DNA of 7,821 bases from an uncultured Rhizobiaceae group bacterium (GTDB lineage: Bacteria; Pseudomonadota; Alphaproteobacteria; Rhizobiales; Rhizobiaceae), in contig CALAIO010000343.1 of NCBI GenBank assembly GCA_937923355.1, positions 1-7,821 of the forward strand. The letters are read 5' to 3'. Position 1 is the stretch's first letter; every line of letters begins with the position of its first letter. Shown in pieces: positions 1-5,296 of this stretch. Made by a program: the position numbers and the translations under genes. The notes under the pieces were generated by a model. That model was not told the origin of the DNA. It was given only the letters and a program-made list of their open reading frames with translations, and made no database searches.

Positions 1-1
1 T

Positions 2-1213
2 AAAGAGAGCAATGCAGGTGCAAAAAGCCAGACGCTAAAAAATTATTTAAAACGAATGTATGAACTTGAGGCCGATGTTTACGAAGTAATCGTGCCCGAA
101 GGACATGAGTGCGAAGGGCAGACCTTTGATGATATTATGAAACGGGATCACATCTATATCATCGGATCTTTTCATAAAGGTCAGCGCTGGTTTGCGCCTG
201 TTATTCAAACCAAAATTACAACGCCGTGCCGCTTGGCCATATTGGGCGGCAAAGAAGACGTTATGGCGATGGCCAAGGTTGAAGGATTTAAAGTCCTGAA
301 GTCTTTGGAAGTTTTTGCCGAAGATTATGCACCAACCAAATCAGGTGTGGCAGAGGTGGTTATTCCGCCAGACTCGTCATTAATCGGGAAGTGCGCGCAT
401 GATGTTGTTTTCCGCAAACGCTATGGCGCAAGTCTTCTTGGTATTCACCGTTTTGGCGAAACCTTGAGTTATGTCGAAACAGAAAACCATGTTTCAACAC
501 CCGTTGGCGAAGTGCCGCTGCATCAAGGAGATACGCTGGCTATTCATTCAACTTGGGAAGCGCTGACAAGACTTTCCAGAGACCGGGATTTCGTTGTGGT
601 GACGTCAGATTTCCCACGTGATGAACTGCGCCCCAAGAAGGTTTGGTGGGCGTTATTCTTCTTTCTTGTCGCACTGGGGCTAATTCTGTTTTCAGAAGTC
701 TTGCTCTCCCTATGCCTACTTGTGGGCGCAGTGGGCATGATTATGACCAAGGTTCTGGATATTGAAGAAGCTTACAAGGCAGTGAGTTGGAGTACGGTGT
801 TTCTGCTTGCAAGTTTGATTCCGCTTGGCCAGGCGGTGCAATCGACAGGGACAGCCGAATGGATTGCGCAACAAATTCTGAATGTAATGCAAGGGGTTCC
901 TGTTTGGGGCTTGCAGGTTGGGGTAGCTATATTGTCTACCATCTTCACGCTCATCATGTCGAATGTTGGGGCTACTGTGCTGCTTGTGCCTCTTGCCGTG
1001 TCAATTGCAGTTGCGTCTGGTGGTGATCCTGCTGTCTTTGCAATGACGGTTGCGATTTCGACATCAAATTCATTCTTGATACCGACACACCAGGTTAACG
1101 CATTGATCATGGGCCCTGCAGGTTATCGCGTGGTCGACTTTATGCGTACAGGTGGTATTATGACCATTCTGTTTTTGATCGTATCGCTCACGATGATGAA
1201 TTGGGTCTTTTAA
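2..1213 (+). CDS. SLC13/DASS-family permease with RCK_C (TrkA_C) domains, 5'-truncated by window edge
   Basis: Inner-membrane secondary transporter of the divalent anion:Na+ symporter (SLC13) superfamily; the substrate cannot be told from sequence. The reading frame is open from base 2, so the ATG at 56 is internal and the true start and first half of the membrane domain lie before the window. Two soluble RCK_C-like modules come first, at roughly bases 77-300 (from YEVIVPEGHECEG) and 344-570 (from VAEVVIPPDSSLIGK to QGDTLAIHST). The membrane part follows from about base 640: a hydrophobic pair, a segment with VSWSTVFLLASLIPLGQA, a segment containing SNVGATVLLVPLA at 959-997 where DASS proteins carry their second Ser-Asn-Thr-type substrate motif, then TSNSFLIPTHQVNALIMGP and a last helix ending NWVF. 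RCK_C domains inserted between the two permease halves are usual for one bacterial SLC13 subgroup. Its TAA overlaps the stop of the convergent gene. Family assignment is firm; substrate is unknown. Confidence 0.88.
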   Translation, partial: KESNAGAKSQTLKNYLKRMYELEADVYEVIVPEGHECEGQTFDDIMKRDHIYIIGSFHKGQRWFAPVIQTKITTPCRLAILGGKEDVMAMAKVEGFKVLKSLEVFAEDYAPTKSGVAEVVIPPDSSLIGKCAHDVVFRKRYGASLLGIHRFGETLSYVETENHVSTPVGEVPLHQGDTLAIHSTWEALTRLSRDRDFVVVTSDFPRDELRPKKVWWALFFFLVALGLILFSEVLLSLCLLVGAVGMIMTKVLDIEEAYKAVSWSTVFLLASLIPLGQAVQSTGTAEWIAQQILNVMQGVPVWGLQVGVAILSTIFTLIMSNVGATVLLVPLAVSIAVASGGDPAVFAMTVAISTSNSFLIPTHQVNALIMGPAGYRVVDFMRTGGIMTILFLIVSLTMMNWVF

Positions 1214-1217
1214 CCCA
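1202..1217. repeat. Short inverted repeat spanning two overlapping stop codons
   Basis: TGGGT at 1202-1206 pairs with ACCCA at 1213-1217 around a 6-base loop that contains most of the shared TTAA. A second small dyad, GCGTT-N5-AACGC, lies at 1231-1245 inside the end of the minus-strand gene. These are the only hairpin candidates at this convergent junction. Neither has a stem followed by a T-run, so intrinsic termination is not well supported; a weak bidirectional stop is possible. Confidence 0.25.
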
Positions 1218-2208
1218 TCAAGTCCTTGCGGCGTTGTTTAAACGCTTCATGACTTTCGTTTGTGCCATCGTGAAAAGAACCGAACGCCTTGTCCCACGGG
1301 ACTTCCAGATTTCCATAGTTACATTCAAAATAGCGATGGTGCATTTGGTGGTGGAAGCGTCCGAGATCAAGGCGCGACTTATCCTTGATTACCAAGCTTT
1401 CAAAACCAGTATGTGATGTCGCTGCTGTTAGAGCTTGGTGCATCAAGTGGAAGAAGATGTGAATTGGATGTGCCGCTATCACTACATGAATGAGAACAGA
1501 TGAAAAGAACAATACGGTCTCAATCGGGTGCATGGATAGACCTGACCATGGGCCAACGTTTGTGTTTCTATGATGAAGTGCATGGGCGATTTTATACATT
1601 GGTGGCCAATGTAAAAAGCGATGTATCCAGTAAAAATGAAATGAAATCCAAAGCGGGGTCAGAAAGATAATGGCTGCAAACCAGATTGGATTATCTGACC
1701 ATAGTAGTGTCGGAATGTATCCGTTGGCAATTGCCCATAGCATGCCGACTTCATAGATTGTCCAAAGGGTGACGCCACTTGCCAAGGTCCAGAAAATATT
1801 GTCATGAAGCTGGTTGTTAAAGGTAAAGCTTTTGCCTTTCATCGGCATGTCGCGAGAATCAAACTTTAAATGGTCATCTTGTTTTTTTCCTGAATGGAAA
1901 AACCAGTGTAATCCACCTGCGACCAGACACATCAATATGATGTTGCGAATGTAAATGAAACTAATCCAGCCTGCTTCCAGCGTTTGGGTCGTTTCCAGTG
2001 ATGGCGAGGCATAAAACCAAATCAAACAGGCGAGCGCAAGAAGGATAATGTTTTCACCAATTGCAAACCAACTGCCTGCTAGCCATTTTAAAGCTTTTGC
2101 AGGTTTTGGAGGCCAGCTGAAAAGGGGAGAAGTCTGTACAGGCACATCTGGCATATAGTGCCATTGTTTTTCAAATCCGGTTTTGGTTTGTGTTGGCTCT
2201 ACGCTCAT
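1210..2208 (-). CDS. Sterol desaturase/fatty acid hydroxylase-family membrane protein
   Basis: A 332-residue integral membrane protein of the FA_hydroxylase superfamily, whose members use a His-coordinated di-iron centre to hydroxylate or desaturate lipids with O2. All expected His clusters are visible: H191-x4-H196-R-x2-H200 at the end of a membrane helix, H209-A-L-H212-H213, and H286-H287-x2-H290-H291, plus H254/H257/H266 between them. Hydrophobic segments lie at about 43-68, 81-104, 136-163, 174-196 and 228-256; the N-terminal 40 residues are Pro-rich and hydrophilic. The ATG at 2208 has AGGGA eight bases upstream. The gene follows the rhodanese gene on the same strand with 59 bp between them, so co-transcription is plausible. 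The lipid substrate cannot be inferred. Its TAA (1212-1210) overlaps the stop of the convergent permease. Confidence 0.88.
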   Translation of the reverse strand: MSVEPTQTKTGFEKQWHYMPDVPVQTSPLFSWPPKPAKALKWLAGSWFAIGENIILLALACLIWFYASPSLETTQTLEAGWISFIYIRNIILMCLVAGGLHWFFHSGKKQDDHLKFDSRDMPMKGKSFTFNNQLHDNIFWTLASGVTLWTIYEVGMLWAIANGYIPTLLWSDNPIWFAAIIFLTPLWISFHFYWIHRFLHWPPMYKIAHALHHRNTNVGPWSGLSMHPIETVLFFSSVLIHVVIAAHPIHIFFHLMHQALTAATSHTGFESLVIKDKSRLDLGRFHHQMHHRYFECNYGNLEVPWDKAFGSFHDGTNESHEAFKQRRKDLMG

Positions 2209-2210
2209 GT

Positions 2211-2236
2211 TCTACATCCCTATGTTGGCATGTAGA
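2211..2236 (-). repeat. Inverted repeat over the ribosome binding site of the hydroxylase gene
   Basis: TCTACAT (2211-2217) and ATGTAGA (2230-2236) are perfect 7-base arms around a 12-base spacer, three bases upstream of the hydroxylase start. In the minus-strand mRNA most of the AGGGA ribosome binding site would sit at the loop/stem edge. It could be a translational hairpin or an operator; it shares GTCTAC with the palindrome upstream of the rhodanese gene. Chance occurrence is possible. Confidence 0.35.
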
Positions 2237-2267
2237 CTAATCCCGGATTGATTTAACAGGCAAGTGA

Positions 2268-2678
2268 TTATTGAAGCGGCAGGCCTTTTGCCAACCAGCC
2301 AGAACCTTCTGGCGAGCCGAGCATGCCTTCTTTTACATTGTAGACATTTGTGTAGCCATTCTTTTCAAGCAGGTTGATCATGCGAGTTGAGCGATTTCCA
2401 CGCGCACAGATGAGCGCAACAGGTGCAGCTTTGTCGCCGCCCGTTAATGCGGCAATACGATCCAGAAAACCGTCTTTGTGCATGGTTATCTTTGAGGCAT
2501 GTTTTGCAACGCCAGTTTGTTTCCACTCAGATGGGCGACGAATATCGACCAAATATAATTGCCCTGCCTTGGACTGGTTATGCGCTTTGGAAACGGACAT
2601 AAATTCTGCTGCCATAGAGGATGTGATGCTCATTACGCTAAAAAGAAATGCGGTTGCCAATGCTGCCAGTAGTCTCAT
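2268..2678 (-). CDS. Exported single-domain rhodanese-like protein
   Basis: A 136-residue protein with a Sec-type signal peptide (residues 1-24, hydrophobic core ALATAFLFSVM, likely cleavage after MAA) followed by one rhodanese domain. Rhodanese-fold sulfurtransferases carry sulfane sulfur as a persulfide on an active-site Cys. Here the domain shows LVDIRRPSEW (about 43-52), the active loop C91-A-R-G-N-R-S, and the C-terminal NVYNVKEGM with a glycine-rich tail. The catalytic Cys is present, so an active periplasmic sulfurtransferase or polysulfide carrier is likely; E. coli PspE is a comparable small periplasmic rhodanese. The start at 2678 is supported by the signal peptide, though only a weak GGA lies upstream. 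It is the first gene of a probable unit with the hydroxylase and is divergent from the transpeptidase gene. Physiological sulfur donor and acceptor are unknown. Confidence 0.88.
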   Translation of the reverse strand: MRLLAALATAFLFSVMSITSSMAAEFMSVSKAHNQSKAGQLYLVDIRRPSEWKQTGVAKHASKITMHKDGFLDRIAALTGGDKAAPVALICARGNRSTRMINLLEKNGYTNVYNVKEGMLGSPEGSGWLAKGLPLQ

Positions 2679-2702
2679 GATTTTGTCCGTTTTTTATCTT
2701 GT

Positions 2703-2718
2703 TTATTGTCTACAATAA
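2703..2718. promoter_or_regulatory. 16-bp palindrome upstream of the rhodanese gene (candidate operator)
   Basis: TTATTGTCTACAATAA has perfect 7-base arms around a 2-base centre, 25 bp upstream of the rhodanese start and inside the divergent intergenic region. The core GTCTAC fits the loose GT-Nx-AC pattern described for GntR-family operators. TATTGT within it, read on the minus strand, could serve as a poor -10, so binding here would block the promoter. The regulator is unknown and no regulator gene lies in the window. Confidence 0.4.
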
Positions 2719-2732
2719 TTCAGCATGCCTAT

Positions 2733-2756
2733 TTGATGAAATCAATAAATCTTGAT
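2733..2756. promoter_or_regulatory. Clustered TTGAT/ATCAA half-sites in the divergent promoter region
   Basis: TTGAT (2733-2737)-GAA-ATCAA (2741-2745) is a perfect dyad, and another TTGAT follows at 2752-2756; a fourth copy, TTGATT, is at 2794. The first pair resembles an FNR/FnrL box but its spacer is 3 rather than 4 bases. The rest of 2679-2866 is AT-rich, with no long ORF and no clear sigma-70 promoter: TTGATT at 2794 and TATTAT at 2821 are 21 bases apart, too far for a good match. Confidence 0.25.
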
Positions 2757-2854
2757 TGCTGCCGCAAAGCGTTCAGGTTTCTTTCAGTCCCCTTTGATTA
2801 TTAACGAATGTAAGGGCTTTTATTATAAACTAAAGCGAATCAGTTTTTAAGGTG

Positions 2855-2860
2855 AGGAGA
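2855..2860 (+). promoter_or_regulatory. Ribosome binding site selecting the GTG start at 2867
   Basis: AGGAGA ends six bases before GTG 2867, an ideal distance. It overlaps the more upstream in-frame GTG at 2852, which has no ribosome binding site of its own, and lies too far (24 bases) from the ATG at 2885. Confidence 0.65.
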
Positions 2861-2866
2861 ACTCTT

Positions 2867-4459
2867 GTGAGCAGATTAAGTCATATGAAAAAGGTTTTAA
2901 CGGCCACAACCATTGTACTAGCCTTGTCCGTACCTTCCTTAAAAGCTGCCAATGTTTCTGATTTTCTGTCACACGAGGCGGTTAGCTGGAATAACACGGT
3001 AATCAATATTTCCCCGATTGCTGATTTTTATGTCTCACGTTCAGGCGAGGGCATTTGGACGACTTCAGAAGGGATGACACCTGCTGGAAAAGAACTTGTT
3101 AAACTGATTTCACAAGCAGACATTGATGGCCTTGAAGCAAAAGATTATATGAGCGCATTGCCGGCAGATTTGGACAATCAGGTGCCCGATGCCTATGTGG
3201 GGATCGAGCTTTATCTAAGTCAGGCTTTCATTGCGTTTGGCAGGGATTTATATGCCGGTCGTACAACGCCATCGGTGAGCGATCCGGAAATCGTTATAAA
3301 ACGCAAAGAAGTTAATCCAACGGCTTGGCTTGAGGGTGTCGCTAGTGAAGGGCCAAGGTCTTTTTACGCAAAACTCCGCCCGTCGCATCCGCAATATGCG
3401 CAGCTTAGGCAAATGCTGGTAGGTTATAGAAATCTCTCACGCTTTGGCGGTTGGGATCCGGTCAGCAAGGGACCAACGCTTAAACCTGGAATGATAGATG
3501 CACGTGTTGTCGAGATGCGCAATAATCTGATTGGACGGGGTTATAGCGGGTTAAATTCTTCTACGCCTGATGTTTATGATGACGGGTTAAAAGAAGTTGT
3601 GATGCACTTTCAAAAGCGTCACGGATTGGATGTAGATGGTGTTGCAGGGCCTGCAACCATCAAGGCCATGAGCCATTCGGTTGACTATCGTATCAAGCAG
3701 ATTGTCACCAATATGGAACGCTGGCGCTGGTTGCCGCGTGAACTTGGCAACAAGCATGTATTTGTCAATCAGGCGGCTTTTCAGCTTCACATTCGTGAAG
3801 GGGATAAAGTGACCGACAGGCGCAAAGTCATCGTAGGTAAAGAGTTTCACAAAACGCCAATGTTTTCTGATCGCATTAGATATGCTGAGTTTAATCCAAC
3901 TTGGACGGTGCCGCCTTCAATTGCGGGACGGGCAATTTTACCCAAGTTGAAACAAAACCCTGGTTATCTGGCAGCCAATGATTATCAGTTATATACAAGT
4001 TGGAAAGCGGGAGCGCCTGCGATGAGCCCGGCAACGGTAAACTGGAGTTCTGTAAATCCAAAACGCTTCCCGTACCGTATTGTGCAAAAGCCAGGTAAGA
4101 AAAACGCATTGGGGCAGGTGAAGTTCATGTTTCCGAACAAACATGCGGTTTACTTGCATGACACATCGCATCGTGAGCTTTTTGCAAAGTCTCGTCGCGC
4201 CTATTCATCAGGATGTATTCGCGTTCACAAGCCGATGGAATTTGCAGAAAAATTGTTTAGCTCAAGTGGCGTTTCGCGCGGGAAAATTAACAGCATTCTG
4301 GACAGTAAAAAGACAACGCGCGTTAATCTGAAAAAAGCCGTGCCGGTTCATCTTGCTTATTTCACTGTTTGGGTGAATGAAGAAGGTATTCCAAGTTTTT
4401 ACGAGGATATCTACGAGCGTGACAAGCTGGTAAGTAATATTTTGTTTGGCGAGGTTTAG
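2867..4459 (+). CDS. YcbB/LdtD-like murein L,D-transpeptidase, exported
   Basis: Periplasmic enzyme expected to make 3-3 peptide crosslinks, or a related L,D-linkage, in peptidoglycan through a Cys acyl-enzyme. From GTG 2867 it has 530 residues: signal peptide 1-28 (MSRLSHMKK, hydrophobic stretch, cleavage near LKAA), an N-terminal scaffold domain (about 30-200), a PG_binding_1 domain (about 206-271, with VVMHFQKRHGLDVDGVAGPAT), and a YkuD catalytic domain (about 295-465). The catalytic signature is complete: H431 in YLHDTSH and C450 in SSGCIRVHK. The domain order matches E. coli YcbB (615 residues), only somewhat shorter. Three in-frame starts are possible (GTG 2852, GTG 2867, ATG 2885); 2867 is preferred because of AGGAGA upstream. 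It stands apart from its neighbours, with 77 bp to the next gene and no obvious terminator. The family is firm; the exact linkage made is inferred. Confidence 0.92.
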   Translation: MSRLSHMKKVLTATTIVLALSVPSLKAANVSDFLSHEAVSWNNTVINISPIADFYVSRSGEGIWTTSEGMTPAGKELVKLISQADIDGLEAKDYMSALPADLDNQVPDAYVGIELYLSQAFIAFGRDLYAGRTTPSVSDPEIVIKRKEVNPTAWLEGVASEGPRSFYAKLRPSHPQYAQLRQMLVGYRNLSRFGGWDPVSKGPTLKPGMIDARVVEMRNNLIGRGYSGLNSSTPDVYDDGLKEVVMHFQKRHGLDVDGVAGPATIKAMSHSVDYRIKQIVTNMERWRWLPRELGNKHVFVNQAAFQLHIREGDKVTDRRKVIVGKEFHKTPMFSDRIRYAEFNPTWTVPPSIAGRAILPKLKQNPGYLAANDYQLYTSWKAGAPAMSPATVNWSSVNPKRFPYRIVQKPGKKNALGQVKFMFPNKHAVYLHDTSHRELFAKSRRAYSSGCIRVHKPMEFAEKLFSSSGVSRGKINSILDSKKTTRVNLKKAVPVHLAYFTVWVNEEGIPSFYEDIYERDKLVSNILFGEV

Positions 4460-4480
4460 AGGCCAACATCTTCGTGGCGG

Positions 4481-4505
4481 GGAACATTTAGCTCAGTTGC
4501 TTCTT
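4481..4505 (+). promoter_or_regulatory. Candidate EcfG/RpoE2-type (general stress) promoter
   Basis: GGAAC at 4481-4485, preceded by GG, is followed by 18 bases and then TT at 4504-4505. This fits the GGAAC-N18-19-TT pattern reported for Sinorhizobium RpoE2; the stricter GGAAC-N16-17-CGTT form is not fully met, since the -10 reads TCTT. Initiation would fall near 4512 and give a leader of about 25 bases with AGGG at 4526-4529, seven bases before the ATG at 4537. It is the only GGAAC outside coding sequence that I found. Confidence 0.42.
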
Positions 4506-4536
4506 ATGTTTTTGAAATTATAATTAGGGTATTCCC

Positions 4537-5241
4537 ATGAAAGCATATTTAGTTCTACTCGCGGCGCTCACATTTGCGATTGCACCATTTTTCTCGCCTG
4601 AGTTTGGTGGCATTCCGCCAGAAATTTATCCAATCCCGCAAGACAGGCCTCCGGTTCAACCGGCTGGATGGGCGTTTGCGATTTGGGGTGTGATTTATCT
4701 TTGGCTGATTGTTCATGCTGCATGGGGTGCATTTAAAGAGCGTGATGAACTTCAGTGGGATGCGGGTCGTGTTGCACTATTTATTTCACTAGCGGTTGGA
4801 ACCTTCTGGCTGCCTGTCGCGCTGGTTTCTCCGATTTGGGCAACGGTGCTGATCTGGGTAATGCTTGTCTCTGCAATCGCTTCCTTACGAGTAACGCAAT
4901 ACGCTGAACCCAATTGGGCATCAAACTGGCCAGTTGCCCTCTATGCAGGTTGGTTGACGGCAGCATCGTTTGTTTCAATTGGATTGATTTTGGCAGGCTA
5001 TGGATTTTTATCGCAAGTGCCTGCCGCAATCGTAGCGCTCGTTTTAGCTTTGTGTTTTGCACTCTATCACCAGAAGAAACTTCGTCACTGGACGTATGGT
5101 ACCGCTGTTTCGTGGGGCTTTACTGGCATTGCCGTTGCAAACCTTGAAAGCCAAATGCTGGTTTCGGTTTTGGCGTTTATCGCGGTTGCGTCCGTGTTGG
5201 GTATGACGCTTTACACACAAAAAAACCGCGCTGAAAGCTGA
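4537..5241 (+). CDS. Tryptophan-rich TspO/MBR-related membrane protein
   Basis: A 234-residue polytopic inner-membrane protein with 13 Trp, related to the TspO/MBR (translocator protein) family, members of which bind porphyrins and other hydrophobic ligands. Supporting motifs are PPVQPAGWAFAIWGVIYLWL (39-58), matching the P-GW-F-IW--IY pattern of TspO, and W131-P-V-A-L-Y-A-G-W139, matching the later Trp-rich helix of long TspO relatives. Hydrophobic segments lie near 3-19, 44-63, 79-97, 100-118, 132-156, 160-178, 186-202 and 207-226, so it is larger than the five-helix, roughly 160-residue canonical TspO. The ATG at 4537 has AGGG seven bases upstream. It sits 77 bp after the transpeptidase and 55 bp before cobQ, behind a possible stress promoter. 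A tetrapyrrole-related role is suggested by family and context only; it may have a different ligand. Confidence 0.72.
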   Translation: MKAYLVLLAALTFAIAPFFSPEFGGIPPEIYPIPQDRPPVQPAGWAFAIWGVIYLWLIVHAAWGAFKERDELQWDAGRVALFISLAVGTFWLPVALVSPIWATVLIWVMLVSAIASLRVTQYAEPNWASNWPVALYAGWLTAASFVSIGLILAGYGFLSQVPAAIVALVLALCFALYHQKKLRHWTYGTAVSWGFTGIAVANLESQMLVSVLAFIAVASVLGMTLYTQKNRAES

Positions 5242-5269
5242 TTGCACCGAGGGCATTATCAGGCTATCT

Positions 5270-5296
5270 CTGACATGAATTAGTCAGGATTTTTTT
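5270..5296 (+). promoter_or_regulatory. Hairpin plus T-run overlapping the cobQ ribosome binding site
   Basis: CTGAC (5270-5274) pairs with GTCAG (5283-5287) around an 8-base loop, followed by GA and seven T up to the ATG at 5297. The cobQ ribosome binding site AGGA (5286-5289) overlaps the 3' arm. An earlier TCAG (5259-5262) could pair with the same CTGA instead and free the site. It resembles a weak terminator or a translational switch, but the stems are only 4-5 bp. Confidence 0.3.

Noticed and set aside
56..58. ATG as start of the permease gene
   Set aside because: The same frame is open to base 2 and the protein from this ATG lacks the first half of the permease, so it is an internal Met.
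772..1110. Long minus-strand ORF inside the permease gene
   Set aside because: It lies antisense to conserved DASS sequence, has no recognisable domain or ribosome binding site, and is a coding shadow. The same applies to minus-strand ORFs at 3587-3850, 4781-5062, 5566-5871, 5729-6052, 6558-6839 and 7380-7702.
1231..1245. GCGTT-N5-AACGC as a Rho-independent terminator
   Set aside because: The stem is only 5 bp, is not followed by a T-run, and lies inside the coding end of the hydroxylase.
2374..2718. Plus-strand ORF opposite the rhodanese gene
   Set aside because: The minus strand encodes a complete rhodanese with signal peptide and catalytic loop; the plus-strand translation has no family features.
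2733..2745. FNR/FnrL box
   Set aside because: TTGAT and ATCAA are perfect half-sites but separated by 3 bases; the consensus needs 4.
4485..4500. tRNA-like TAGCTCAGTTG at 4489-4499
   Set aside because: It matches a tRNA D-arm consensus, but no complementary GAGC, anticodon stem, T-arm or acceptor stem follows. Not a tRNA and too short to call a remnant.
5242..5296. Cobalamin riboswitch upstream of cobQ
   Set aside because: The gap is 55 bases and has no B12-box-like GCCACTG; a riboswitch needs a far longer leader.
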